From Nostocales cyanobacterium LEGE 11386 (GTDB taxonomy: Bacteria; Cyanobacteriota; Cyanobacteriia; Cyanobacteriales; Nostocaceae), in NCBI GenBank assembly GCA_015207155.1, contig JADEXK010000013.1, positions 34,103 through 98,102 of the forward strand: 64,000 nucleotides of DNA, in the 5' to 3' direction. Position numbers and translations under genes: made by a program. How positions within the stretch are numbered: the stretch's first letter is position 1; each line of letters opens with the position of its first letter. Under the pieces are notes generated by a model. The model was not told the DNA's origin and searched no databases. It saw nothing but the letters and a program-made list of their open reading frames with translations. This document shows positions 35,599-45,051 of the stretch, piece after piece.

Positions 35599-36407
35599 AA
35601 TTACAAACTCATTTGGATCACCAACTATCTGCTAACAACTTGTCTTTAGGATACGATGGTGTCACAATAGTTAAAAATTTAAATTTGACTATACCTAGAG
35701 GCAAAATTAGTGCCTTAGTTGGTGCTAATGGTTGCGGTAAATCTACACTACTACGGGGATTAGCAAGATTGTTAAAACCGTGTGGAGGTTCAGTTTATTT
35801 AGATGCAGCAGATTTGTTTAAGTTATCAACAAAAGATGTCGCTAAAAAATTAGGAATTCTTGCTCAAGGGCCAGTTGCACCAGAGGGTTTAACAGTAAGA
35901 GATTTAGTCGCTTGTGGACGTTTCCCTTATCAAAATTGGATGCAGCAGTGGTCTAAAGAAGATGAGCGATTTGTCGAGATAGCATTAGAAATTACTCGAA
36001 TGAAAGAACTGGCTGAACGCGAGTTAGATACCCTTTCTGGTGGACAGCGACAGCGTGCGTGGATTGCCATGGCACTGGCGCAAAATACAGACATTTTGCT
36101 GTTAGATGAACCAACAACTTTTTTAGACTTGGCACATCAAATTGAAATTTTAGATTTGTTGTGGGAATTAAACCAAACTCAGGGACGAACTTTAGTCATG
36201 GTGCTGCATGATTTAAATCAAGCTTGTCGTTATGCAGATTATTTGGTGGCGGTGAAACAAGGTAACGTTTATACTCATGGCACACCAGAAGAAGTGATGA
36301 ATCAAACGACTGTGCAAGAAGTATTTGGTTTGGATTCTAAAATTGTTACTGATCCTGTTGCTGGGACACCGATGTGTATTCCCATTAGTCGGATACGGTG
36401 TTCATGA
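35595..36407 (+). CDS. FecE-type ABC importer ATPase
   Basis: From the ATG at 35595, which overlaps the permease stop, the protein has 270 aa. Walker A is [21 protein letters not shown], the signature [18 protein letters not shown], Walker [24 protein letters not shown], and the H-loop [14 protein letters not shown], all as in FecE/FhuC-type ATPases. It energises uptake through the two permeases. The operon lacks a recognisable substrate-binding protein within the window, so the importer must borrow one from elsewhere. Confidence 0.93.
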   Translation: MKLQTHLDHQLSANNLSLGYDGVTIVKNLNLTIPRGKISALVGANGCGKSTLLRGLARLLKPCGGSVYLDAADLFKLSTKDVAKKLGILAQGPVAPEGLTVRDLVACGRFPYQNWMQQWSKEDERFVEIALEITRMKELAERELDTLSGGQRQRAWIAMALAQNTDILLLDEPTTFLDLAHQIEILDLLWELNQTQGRTLVMVLHDLNQACRYADYLVAVKQGNVYTHGTPEEVMNQTTVQEVFGLDSKIVTDPVAGTPMCIPISRIRCS

Positions 36408-36493
36408 ATAAAGCTGTATTTATTTAAATACAAACCTTTAAAGTCTATTTAAGTACATTTATACGGGAGGCAGTTCAGTTTAATAAAAGCTTA

Positions 36494-36531
36494 GGCATTA
36501 CTCAAGGTGCAATAGCTATCTTGGTAATGCC
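36494..36531 (+). terminator. hairpin downstream of the importer operon
   Basis: GGCATTAC at 36494-36501 pairs with GTAATGCC at 36524-36531, extended inside by CAAG (36503-36506) and CTTG (36520-36523), about 90 bases after the ATPase stop. There is no clear T tract, so it may stabilise the mRNA 3' end rather than terminate by itself. The rest of 36408-36691 has no gene. Confidence 0.4.
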
Positions 36532-36691
36532 ATAAGCTAGTTGGGTATGTAGATTTGGCTGACTCGAATACTATTATGTATGGCTGATGTTTGATTTGAT
36601 GTTGGGGTTTTCGTTAAAGTTAGCGTATAACTTGTATGAGTTGTATAAATTGTATTCAAATCAGCAGATCTGTATATAGTGGTGTAAGGCA

Positions 36692-39031
36692 ATGGCAAAG
36701 CGATCGCTCCAAGCATCGGCTGAAGGCATTAGAAAGGCTAAACAAGCTTTTAAGCGCAAAGGCTGGACGCAAGAATATTTAGCGGCCGAAGTAAGTTTGG
36801 AAACTCGTCAGCCTATTTGGAAGTTTTTTACTGGTAAGCCTATTGACCGCCATGTTTTTAATGATATTTGCTTTGTGCTGGAACTAGAACCCTCGGAAAT
36901 TGCTCAAAAGCTAATTTTTGATGAATCTACTTTTTTATGTACGCCAGCAGATATCACACTAGATATTAATGCCTTGGTGCAAAAATTGCGAGCTGCCAAC
37001 TATGACAAGATTCAAGCACAATGCGCTACTTTGCAGCTTTTAGATATTGCCCGACCCATCGAATTAAATCATCTTTATATTGATGTTGATATTTTTGAAG
37101 AAATCACAAGCAAGCGATGGCTAGAACTTAGCGATTTGCAACAATTTAACATAAATGAATTTAAAAAAATTAACTTAAATTATTTATCTCAACCACGAAT
37201 TAAGGGTATAGAGGCAGTTACAAAACATTCTAAATTAATAGTATTGGGTAAACCAGGTTCCGGTAAAACTACATTTTTGCAATCGATTGCTATTAGTTGT
37301 AATCAAGGAGATTTTCAACCAGATTATCTACCAGTATTTATCAGGTTAAAAAACCTTGCTGAAGATATGCGAGGACGTAATTCCATCAATTTATTAAACT
37401 ACCTGTATGAATATTTTATAAATTTTGGGATTGCTGAACAAGAACTTGCCACAGTCTTTTTTCATGGTAGAGCTTTAATTTTATTAGATGGATTAGATGA
37501 AATTAGTGGAGAAGATTCAGAAAAGATTTTCCAGGAAATTCGTAAATTCGCTGATAAGTATTATAAAAATCAAATTATTGTTACTTGTCGCCTGGCTTCC
37601 CATCACTATAAACTTCAGGGATTCACTGAAGTTGAAATTGCTGATTTTACTAAACCACAAATTGCCGCTTTTGCTGAAAAGTGGTTTTTAACAGTTGCCA
37701 AAAATACTCTAACAGAAGCACCAATTTTGGCACAGAAGTTGATGCAAAAGCTAGAACTAACAGAAAATTTGCCAATTCTGGAATTAGCTAGTCTGCCAAT
37801 TTTACTGAATCTTGTCTGCTTAGTTTTTAAGTCTGTAGAGGATTTTCCAGTTAATCGCTCTGAATTTTATAAACAAGGATTGGATTTGTTGTTGGTGCGA
37901 TGGGATGAAATAAAAGGGATTAAACGAGATCGAGTTGATAGTGATTTATCATTGCTACATACAATTAAATTACTCAGTCATATAGCAGCAATTTCCTTGT
38001 TCTCAGGGGATTATTTTTTACCTAAAACTAAAATGCGACAACTCATCGCTGACTATCTATGCCTGCTTCCCAATGGGACAACAGATGCAGATGCTTTAGA
38101 CTTAGAAAGTGCAGCGCTGTTACAAGCAATTGCAGTTCAACATGGCTTATTGATTGAAAAGGCGCGAGGAATTTATACTTTTTCTCATTTAATCTTTCAA
38201 GAGTACTTTGCTGTGAGAGAAATTGTGACAAATCGCAATTTGCAAATACTTCTAGAAGTTGTTAATCATCTCAATAAACAAAGTTGGCGGCAAATATTTC
38301 TATTAATTGCAGAAATGTGGAAGCCGGCAGATGATCTGTTATTGCTAATGAAGCAAAAAATTGATGATTTAACAACTACAAATATAAAATTGCATAATTT
38401 TTGCAAATGGGTATGCCAAAAATCTTCTACAGTCAATACATCTTATAATTTAGCCAGTGTGCGTGCTTTTTATTTTACTATTGCCCTTCCCGCCGCACAT
38501 CCTCTGGCTTGTAACCAAGATTTGCCAATATCCTTAGATCATCAACTGGCTGGTAATCTGGCGATTGATTTAGCATTGGATTTAGCTCTGACTCATGCAC
38601 TTACTGTGAGTCAGTCAATAACTGCTGATATGTTCTTTCTCAGGTTCTCTGCTTTAAGTTTAGCCCTCGACCTCAGACATTTGTTAGTAGATAAACCATC
38701 TTTACAAACAGCGCTACAAGACATCAAAAACCAGCTACCATCACCAATTCAAGGTAAAGAAGCACTCAAAATATGGTGGCAGGCTCATGGCAAAACTTGG
38801 ACTGAAAAATTGCGAACTTTGATGATTGAGACTCGCCAAATTGGTTATGATTGGCAGTTTAATCAACAGGAGTGGCAGGATTTACAGCAATATTGGGATG
38901 CGAATAAACTACTTTTAGATTGTCTTAATCGTGCTAGCGATATTACTTTTAACACGCAAGATTGGATCGAGAAAAACTTGTTTTTAATTTGTAATGATAG
39001 TTCAGTACATGAGGGACTTACAATTAAATAG
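36692..39031 (+). CDS. NACHT NTPase with HTH-like N-terminus (NLR-like)
   Basis: The 779-aa protein begins with a helix-turn-helix-like region (GIRKAKQAFKRKGWTQEYLAAEVSLETRQPIWKFFTGKPIDRHVFNDICFVL, about 10-65), then a NACHT ATPase: Walker A LIVLGKPGSGKTTFLQSIA (about 184), Walker B ALILLDGLDEISGEDS (about 266), sensor TCRLASHHYKLQGFTEVEIADF. The C-terminal 350 residues are helical, with LDHQLAGNLAIDLALDLALTHAL around 620-640, and could be the ligand-sensing part. Such NLR-like proteins are abundant in filamentous cyanobacteria; some bacterial NACHT proteins protect against phages. The effector here is probably the HTH region or a partner; function not known. Confidence 0.82.
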   Translation: MAKRSLQASAEGIRKAKQAFKRKGWTQEYLAAEVSLETRQPIWKFFTGKPIDRHVFNDICFVLELEPSEIAQKLIFDESTFLCTPADITLDINALVQKLRAANYDKIQAQCATLQLLDIARPIELNHLYIDVDIFEEITSKRWLELSDLQQFNINEFKKINLNYLSQPRIKGIEAVTKHSKLIVLGKPGSGKTTFLQSIAISCNQGDFQPDYLPVFIRLKNLAEDMRGRNSINLLNYLYEYFINFGIAEQELATVFFHGRALILLDGLDEISGEDSEKIFQEIRKFADKYYKNQIIVTCRLASHHYKLQGFTEVEIADFTKPQIAAFAEKWFLTVAKNTLTEAPILAQKLMQKLELTENLPILELASLPILLNLVCLVFKSVEDFPVNRSEFYKQGLDLLLVRWDEIKGIKRDRVDSDLSLLHTIKLLSHIAAISLFSGDYFLPKTKMRQLIADYLCLLPNGTTDADALDLESAALLQAIAVQHGLLIEKARGIYTFSHLIFQEYFAVREIVTNRNLQILLEVVNHLNKQSWRQIFLLIAEMWKPADDLLLLMKQKIDDLTTTNIKLHNFCKWVCQKSSTVNTSYNLASVRAFYFTIALPAAHPLACNQDLPISLDHQLAGNLAIDLALDLALTHALTVSQSITADMFFLRFSALSLALDLRHLLVDKPSLQTALQDIKNQLPSPIQGKEALKIWWQAHGKTWTEKLRTLMIETRQIGYDWQFNQQEWQDLQQYWDANKLLLDCLNRASDITFNTQDWIEKNLFLICNDSSVHEGLTIK

Positions 39032-39045
39032 GCGATCGCTGATCC

Positions 39046-40086
39046 TCAACTAGCGGCAATTTTGACAATTTTCGCAGCTTCATCTACTGTGATCCGCACC
39101 AGCCCAAACTGTTCAATGATGGCTGCATTTGTTGTCAAATGTGAACTTACTTCAGCTACTCTATACTGACTTTGCTGTGACGCTAAAACTGCTGGTAATA
39201 ATAACTGATCAGCTAAATGTTCATCTACAGGTGCGCCGGTTTGATGAAACTTCAGTAGTTGTTCGCAGGCAATTTCTGCCACTTTTTCAGATGACAACCG
39301 CAAACGTCCCAGCCCACCAAACCCAGTTAAGCTGTTCTCATACTCAGCCGTCAGAAAAATACCTGCCCCTGGTGCTACACCCTTTTCTCGTACAGCCTTG
39401 ACAGTGGCTTTTAATCCTGCTTCCCGCAACAAATTTTCGGCACGGTTCGCCATACGTTGGGGAATATGGGCAGGTAATTCTGTTACCACTGCCAACCCCT
39501 TCACCTGTTGTAAATCTCCACGTTCTAACAAGTTGATACCGCCGAGTTGGCTACCACCACTCACCCGCATCTGAATTTCTCCTCTACCTTGGGGATACCA
39601 CCCCCAAGCGCCTAATTTAACTTCTGCATCTATCCCCATACGGTTGAGGATGGGAAGATAAACTTGCTCAATATATGTAATTGTCGGGCTAAAGTTGACA
39701 TGAGTTCCACCCCGCAGCGTTACTAAGGAATCACCAGATGCCAAGGACAAAGGTAAAAGAATAGTCTGTAAAACCAAAGTAATCGCGCCAGCCGAACCAC
39801 CTTGTTGCACTTCACTGACATCAAAAGTGTAAGTAGCTGCTTGCACAGAACTACCGGGAATAAATTCCAGCATCATTGAACCCAAAGCATCACCCCGCAT
39901 TTGGGCATGACAAATTCTCGCAGCAGCGCGAACAGCTGTTAGGTGTTGCGGTGCTAATCCTGGCTTTTTGCGTCCGGCGCGAATCCCGGCAATGCGGATC
40001 GGTTCGCCAGTGATGGCGGCTAGACTTAAGGATGTACGGAGAACTTGTCCGCCTCCTTCTCCATAGGAACCGTCAATTTCAATCAT
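39046..40086 (-). CDS. rtcA: RNA 3'-terminal phosphate cyclase RtcA
   Basis: The 346-aa protein opens MIEIDGSYGEGGGQVLRTSLSLAAITGEPIRIAGIRAGRKKPGLAPQHLTAVRA, the RtcA signature, and has the histidine nucleophile region near its C-terminus (PVDEHLADQLLLPAVL). It converts RNA 3'-phosphate ends to 2',3'-cyclic phosphate through an enzyme-AMP intermediate. There is no RtcB ligase or RtcR regulator beside it. The gene is convergent with the NACHT gene, 14 bases apart at the ends. Confidence 0.93.
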   Translation of the reverse strand: MIEIDGSYGEGGGQVLRTSLSLAAITGEPIRIAGIRAGRKKPGLAPQHLTAVRAAARICHAQMRGDALGSMMLEFIPGSSVQAATYTFDVSEVQQGGSAGAITLVLQTILLPLSLASGDSLVTLRGGTHVNFSPTITYIEQVYLPILNRMGIDAEVKLGAWGWYPQGRGEIQMRVSGGSQLGGINLLERGDLQQVKGLAVVTELPAHIPQRMANRAENLLREAGLKATVKAVREKGVAPGAGIFLTAEYENSLTGFGGLGRLRLSSEKVAEIACEQLLKFHQTGAPVDEHLADQLLLPAVLASQQSQYRVAEVSSHLTTNAAIIEQFGLVRITVDEAAKIVKIAAS

Positions 40087-40161
40087 GGGTGATGTTGATG
40101 TTGGATTTTGGGATTGTCACCACGGTTCTGGGAAACACACCACTAATAAACTTGTGATTCC

Positions 40162-41508
40162 CTAATTGGGAATTTTGAATTCTAGTACTTTGCTTTTCCC
40201 AGGATTCATTAATCCATAGGGGTCAACCATTTCTTTAAATTTTAACTGCTCAGGGTCAATAACTTTTCTGCCACCGTCTTCAATAATATATGTATGAGGA
40301 TTGGCGATAAATATACCCTGGGCTTCGTGATAGCGAATAATTTCGTTGAGGCGTGCTTCTGTGGTGTAACGCACAAGTTGTAAAGCAGCAGGAATTACCT
40401 TGCCATTTACCCGAATAAATTCTAAATGCATCATCACTTCATCACCGAAATGATCAGACAACTGCCTCACCAGTTCTAAGTTGGCATCATTCGGAAACAT
40501 ACTTTGCAAATAGGTGATGGAAGTATCTACAGTCCGGGCGTGTAAGGTGGTGTGGTTCCAAGTAAATTCTCCCAAATTTACACCTTTACCTGCTTCTTGG
40601 GCTGGTTTTTGATAAGTAATTTGACCGTTATATTGCTGTACTAAACCAGGCAATACTTCTAAATTTGGCTCGGCAATTAGCAATAATGCTGGGTGAGTAC
40701 CTTCAGGAATGTACTGTTGTAAAGCATGAAAGTATTGAGGAATTGGCGTTGCAAAAACAGCAATCAATTTTTTAATTATGCCATCAGCATTACCAAGGGC
40801 TTGTCCGAATTTTGCTGCGGTCATAAAGTCATCAAATGTGACTATAACTTCTGCCCAAGGATAAGCTGGCCCCAAGGGAATTTCTACTTCGGTGATGATG
40901 CCATTAATTCCCCAGGCATGATTTACCTTTTGCACATCATCGCCGCGCAATTCAATCACACGGGGTTGATCTTCTAAAGTTACCACTTGCAGTGCCAAAA
41001 GATTACCGCGATCGCCTAGTAACCCATATTGGATTGAACCAATACCCCCACTTCCACCAGCAATAAATCCGCCAATTGTGGCTGTGCGGTATGTAGAGGG
41101 TGTCATTCGCATTTCCCAGCCAATTTCTCGCGCTTTTTTATCTAAGGCTGCTAGCTTAACGCCCGCTTCTACTCGCGCTACCCCTGGTTTCACCCACCGT
41201 ATCCCCTGCATCTTGGTCATATCGACAATTACGCCACCATGTAAAGGCACACATTGTCCATAATTTCCGGTTCCCGCACCCCGCACAGTCACAGGTACGC
41301 GGTATTTGGCGCAGGCGGCGGCAACTTGTAACACTTCTTGTTCGTTGGTAGGACGTACCACTATATCCCCCACTTTTCCCTCTAGTTTCGGCACTAGCAC
41401 GGGGCTAAAGGTGTGGTAATCCTGGGATAATTTTGCTACTTGGGTGGTATCTGTAATGGTTTCTATGCCTTCTAGAGATTTAATCAGTGTATCTAATGTT
41501 TTCGTCAT
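40162..41508 (-). CDS. FAD-binding oxidoreductase, GlcD-like
   Basis: The 448-aa protein has the FAD_binding_4 domain with VVRPTNEQEVLQVAAACAKYRVPVTVRGAGTGNYGQCVPLHGGVIVDMTKMQGIRWV and GGFIAGGSGGIGSIQYGLLGD, and ends with a GlcD/lactate-oxidase type cap (IANPHTYIIEDGGRKVIDPEQLKFKEMVDPYGLMNPGKSKVL). Related enzymes oxidise 2-hydroxy acids such as glycolate or D-lactate. A substrate cannot be assigned from sequence alone. The gene is downstream of rtcA in the same direction but 75 bases separate them. Confidence 0.84.
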   Translation of the reverse strand: MTKTLDTLIKSLEGIETITDTTQVAKLSQDYHTFSPVLVPKLEGKVGDIVVRPTNEQEVLQVAAACAKYRVPVTVRGAGTGNYGQCVPLHGGVIVDMTKMQGIRWVKPGVARVEAGVKLAALDKKAREIGWEMRMTPSTYRTATIGGFIAGGSGGIGSIQYGLLGDRGNLLALQVVTLEDQPRVIELRGDDVQKVNHAWGINGIITEVEIPLGPAYPWAEVIVTFDDFMTAAKFGQALGNADGIIKKLIAVFATPIPQYFHALQQYIPEGTHPALLLIAEPNLEVLPGLVQQYNGQITYQKPAQEAGKGVNLGEFTWNHTTLHARTVDTSITYLQSMFPNDANLELVRQLSDHFGDEVMMHLEFIRVNGKVIPAALQLVRYTTEARLNEIIRYHEAQGIFIANPHTYIIEDGGRKVIDPEQLKFKEMVDPYGLMNPGKSKVLEFKIPN

Positions 41509-41672
41509 AGTTTATATCCTGTTCTTTCACGCAGAGGAACGCCAAGAAATGCCGAGGATGTTTTTACTCTGTGTCCCTCTGCGTTTTTAAACTGTAGTTT
41601 TCATGTTTCCAGAAAATGGTATAAAGACTTTTAATCCAAAATCTAAAATCCACAATGGGGATGACTGCTGTT

Positions 41673-42143
41673 TTAGCTAAGTCTGAGTGTACATTCTAAA
41701 ATTAATTTTTGATTTACTAGCGAATAAGGTTGAATTTCTAAAGCGCGTTTAAAAGCTTTGATAGCTTGACCATACTTCCCCAAGGCGGCGTAACACAAGC
41801 CCATACCATGAAGTGCCCCAAAATGAACTGGATTAATCTGGATCACCATCTGACAGTCTGCTAGAGATTGTTTATACTCGCCCATACTGTAGTAGAGAAA
41901 AGCACGTCGATTCCAGGCTTCGGCAAAATCTGGTTGGTCTTTAATTAGTTCTGTCAACATGGCTTCGGCTTCAGCCATTTCCCCCGCATCCAGTAACTTT
42001 TGACTCTGGTCAATTCTTTCTAGCCCATAAATTCCCTTTTGCTGAAACCAGATCCGCCAGAGTTTCTTGGTGGCTTGCTCTCGCACTGTGGAGTCGGGAT
42101 TTTTCAAGTCTTCAAGTAAGGAATTGATAGATAAAGAATCCAT
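41673..42143 (-). CDS. tetratricopeptide repeat protein
   Basis: The 156-aa protein has two to three TPR motifs in its C-terminal half: AEAMLTELIKDQPDFAEAWNRRAFLYYSMGEYKQSLADCQMVIQINPVHFGALHGMGLCYAALGKYGQAIKAFKRALEIQPY. The N-terminus (LLEDLKNPDSTVREQATKKLWRIWF) looks like one HEAT-like helix pair. It should be a cytoplasmic scaffold; partner unknown. It is divergent from the uracil-catabolism cluster. Confidence 0.82.
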   Translation of the reverse strand: MDSLSINSLLEDLKNPDSTVREQATKKLWRIWFQQKGIYGLERIDQSQKLLDAGEMAEAEAMLTELIKDQPDFAEAWNRRAFLYYSMGEYKQSLADCQMVIQINPVHFGALHGMGLCYAALGKYGQAIKAFKRALEIQPYSLVNQKLILECTLRLS

Positions 42144-42375
42144 GAATTTGAGGTTGGTAATTGTAACGTTGTATCTTTAGTATTAAGGTATCAACTTTCG
42201 CCGAAAATCTACTAAGTCTTTTTTAAAGTCCTGTTGAAATTTTTGAGATAATAATGGGAAATTAAGCAATTCCTATGTTATTTATTGTATTAAGTAATAC
42301 TATTAATCTCAAGCTATACATGTAAAGTTATCAGTGATTGGTCATTAGGATACCAAACTTTTAAAACCAAAACTA

Positions 42376-42412
42376 ACTATTAGCAGTTGACAAATCCCTG
42401 GTGACTAATAGT
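42376..42412. promoter_or_regulatory. inverted repeat upstream of the URC cluster, possible operator
   Basis: ACTATTAG at 42376-42383 and CTAATAGT at 42405-42412 form an exact inverted repeat with a 21-nt spacer, ending 25 bases before the first gene of the uracil cluster. A second small palindrome, GTATTAAGTAATAC, lies at 42287-42300. Either could bind a regulator; nothing in the sequence identifies one. Confidence 0.3.
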
Positions 42413-42437
42413 TCATAAAAACATCACAAAACAATAA

Positions 42438-43700
42438 ATGACTATGCCAAAGCCAAACAGCGTTTCCAGGCATATTGTTCTCACTTCCCATCCCAGTCGC
42501 TTTGGGCCTAAGCCGATTCCCATTCACTGGGGAGCCGCAGATGCTATGCAACGCGGCCCGATTATTGCTACTTTGACGCAGCAAGCACATCGCAACGTGA
42601 TTGGCACCCACTCCGGCAGTTATGCAATTTATCGCGCTTTAGCGGTGGCTAGTGGTGCTTTACAGTCAGACCATCGAGCTGATTTAACTAATACATCACC
42701 CATTGAGCGTATTGGGCCTCATCCTAGTTGGGCTGATCCTGATAAGATTGTCTCTCTTGACCCATTTGGCGCGATCGCTCCTGAGGTGTTTGCATCTTAT
42801 TATGAGCAGGGCTATGATATCCGCCCGACTATCGCCATTACTACAGCTCACATTAATATGCCGGAACTGCAAGATGCAGTAGCTAAAGGACGCTTGCAGG
42901 TGGATGGCCAGATTATGAAACCAAATGGTGATTTGGTCGTTACCAAAGCTGCCATTGAGCCTGTGTGGTATTTACCAGGAGTCGCCAAACGCTTTGGCAT
43001 CTCAGAAGGTGATTTGCGTCGAGCTTTATTTGAACAAACTGGGGGGATGTTCCCTGAACTAGTGACACGTTCCGATTTGGAGGTGTTTTTACCGCCCATT
43101 GGGGGTTTGACGGTGTATATTGTCGGTGATCTAGCGGCAATTACTGATCCTGATAAACCAGTAGCTGTGCGGGTACATGATGAATGTAACGGTTCTGATG
43201 TGTTTGGCTCGGATATTTGCACCTGTCGTCCTTATCTAGTACACGGGATTGAGGTGTGTGTACAAACGGCACAGTCAGGCGGTGTGGGAATAATTGTCTA
43301 TTTCCGCAAAGAAGGCCGCGCTTTGGGAGAAGTGACTAAGTTCTTAGTTTACAATGCTCGCAAGCGTCAAGTAGGAGGCGATCGCGCTGATGCCTATTTT
43401 ACACGGACGGAATGTGTGGCGGGAGTGCAAGATATGCGTTTCCAAGAACTGATGCCAGATGTGTTGCATTGGTTAGGTATTACCCGGATTGACCGGATGG
43501 TGTCGATGAGTAATATGAAGTACAACGCTATTACTGAGGCGGGAATTGAGATTAGGGAAAGAGTAGCGATTCCAGATGATTTAATTCCCCAAGATGCACG
43601 GGTGGAAATTGAAGCAAAGAAGGCTGCTGGTTATTACACCACAGGCGATGTTTTAGATATCGGTGGTTTAGCTGATGTCAAGGGGCGGTCTTTGGAATAG
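42438..43700 (+). CDS. GTP cyclohydrolase II-like protein of uracil catabolism (URC1-type)
   Basis: The 420-aa protein is longer than RibA and has GTP cyclohydrolase II landmarks: zinc ligands in CNGSDVFGSDICTC (C-x10-C-x-C), and YFRKEGRALGEVTKFLVYNARK around the GTP-binding region. The N-terminal 200 residues are extra (GPKPIPIHWGAADAMQRGPIIATLTQQAHRNVIGTHSGSYAIYRALAVASGAL). This arrangement and its neighbours URC4 and upp match URC1 of the yeast uracil-catabolism pathway. Cyanobacteria make riboflavin with a separate RibBA, so this gene is an unlikely duplicate for that. The stop codon lies inside an STRR tandem repeat. Confidence 0.82.
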   Translation: MTMPKPNSVSRHIVLTSHPSRFGPKPIPIHWGAADAMQRGPIIATLTQQAHRNVIGTHSGSYAIYRALAVASGALQSDHRADLTNTSPIERIGPHPSWADPDKIVSLDPFGAIAPEVFASYYEQGYDIRPTIAITTAHINMPELQDAVAKGRLQVDGQIMKPNGDLVVTKAAIEPVWYLPGVAKRFGISEGDLRRALFEQTGGMFPELVTRSDLEVFLPPIGGLTVYIVGDLAAITDPDKPVAVRVHDECNGSDVFGSDICTCRPYLVHGIEVCVQTAQSGGVGIIVYFRKEGRALGEVTKFLVYNARKRQVGGDRADAYFTRTECVAGVQDMRFQELMPDVLHWLGITRIDRMVSMSNMKYNAITEAGIEIRERVAIPDDLIPQDARVEIEAKKAAGYYTTGDVLDIGGLADVKGRSLE

Positions 43701-43728
43701 GGAATAGGGAATAGGGAATAGGGAATAG
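43694..43728. repeat. STRR heptamer tandem repeat (GGAATAG, 5 copies) over a stop codon
   Basis: Five exact copies of GGAATAG span 43694-43728. The first copy supplies the last sense codon and the TAG stop of the URC1-like gene. A looser CTCCC-based repeat follows at about 43744-43762, so the whole 43694-43830 gap before the next gene is repeat DNA. Confidence 0.9.
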
Positions 43729-43835
43729 GAAAAGTTTTAACGACTCCCTACTCCCCACTCCCATAATTTAATCAGGAGTTGCAGGTGGAAAAACGAACCA
43801 CGAAGACGCAAAGAACGCGAAGAGAGGAGGAGAAG

Positions 43836-45029
43836 GTGGCATATCTTCGTTCTCCAATTGCTATTCGGGAACGTTGTCACCAGGTGTTTGCGTTGGTATG
43901 TGAGGGGAAATCGCGTCATTTTGCTGTCGATTTGAGGCAGTTGGGACGGGTAGCAGATTATGTGATTTCGGTGATGCGCTGTGAGTACCCGAATCTGCAA
44001 GTTCCGTTTCACAGTCGTTGGCGGCATTTTGAGGTGGGGGGTGTGCCGCGTTTAGCTTGGTTGGATACTCAATTGGCAGAACTCACTTCTCTGGAAAAGG
44101 CTGCTGCTAAGTTTGATTTGGCAGTTGTTAGTGTGTTGTTGGATGCTGGGGCTGGGGATGTTTGGCGTTATGATGAGCAGTCAACTAATTTGACTTGGGG
44201 GCGTTCTGAAGGTTTGGCTATCGCTAGTTTGCACATGTTTTCTCAAGGAAGTTTTTCTTGTGATGCTTTGCCACAAGTCGATGCCCAAAGATTGCAAGCT
44301 TTCACAGAAACAGAACTGGTGACTGGGTTTCAGGTAAATGCAGAAAATCCACTGGTGGGGATTTCCGGGCGATGGCGTTTATTACGAAAGTTGGGTCAAG
44401 TTTTAGTTTCTTCACCTCATCTATTTGGAGATGAAAATCCCCGTCCAGGGAACTTGGTAAATTATTTTTTGAGTAAATCTGAAAATGGACAGTTAGCTGC
44501 TGCAACGGTTTTAAGTACAGTTTTGGCAGGATTGGGTGATATTTGGCCGGGAAGATTAGAAGTGGCTGGGGTGAATCTCGGTGATGTTTGGCAACATTCA
44601 AGGGTTGCAGATGATGGTTTAGTACCATTTCACAAACTATCTCAATGGCTGACGTATTCTCTATTGGAACCATTACAAGAACTGGGTTTGGTCATCACTG
44701 GTCTAGATGCCCTCACGGGATTACCAGAATATCGCAACGGTGGGCTATGTCTTGATTTGGGGTTAATTAGTGCCAAAAACTCAGGGATTTTCCACTCATC
44801 GCATTCAGTAGACTCGGAAGTTATAGTTGAGTGGCGTGCCTTAACTGTAATTCTCTTAGACCACATCGCTGCCAAAGTGCGCGAAAAGTTGGATATGACT
44901 TCTGAAGAATTGCCACTTGTGAAAATCCTGCAAGGAGGAACCTGGACAGCAGGACGCAAAATTGCTGCTGAACTGAGAACGGGTGGTAAACCTCCTATAC
45001 GAATTGACAGTGATGGTACTGTATTTTGA
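43836..45029 (+). CDS. URC4/urg3 family protein (DUF1688)
   Basis: From GTG at 43836 the protein has 397 aa (VAYLRSPIAIRERCHQVFALVCEGKSRHFAVDLRQLGRVADYVISVMR...). Landmarks of the URC4 family include FHSRWRHFEVGGVPRLAWLD, VVSVLLDAGAGDVWRYDE and GRSEGLAIASLHMFSQGSFS. The exact step is not known, but the gene is required for uracil use in yeasts. The frame is open to 43779, but the first 19 codons are a copy of a dispersed repeat (ACCACGAAGACGCAAAGAACG), and GGAGG at 43826-43830 fits the GTG at 43836. It is the second gene of the cluster. Confidence 0.82.
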   Translation: MAYLRSPIAIRERCHQVFALVCEGKSRHFAVDLRQLGRVADYVISVMRCEYPNLQVPFHSRWRHFEVGGVPRLAWLDTQLAELTSLEKAAAKFDLAVVSVLLDAGAGDVWRYDEQSTNLTWGRSEGLAIASLHMFSQGSFSCDALPQVDAQRLQAFTETELVTGFQVNAENPLVGISGRWRLLRKLGQVLVSSPHLFGDENPRPGNLVNYFLSKSENGQLAAATVLSTVLAGLGDIWPGRLEVAGVNLGDVWQHSRVADDGLVPFHKLSQWLTYSLLEPLQELGLVITGLDALTGLPEYRNGGLCLDLGLISAKNSGIFHSSHSVDSEVIVEWRALTVILLDHIAAKVREKLDMTSEELPLVKILQGGTWTAGRKIAAELRTGGKPPIRIDSDGTVF

Positions 45030-45051
45030 TTAATAATTAATTGACTAACAT

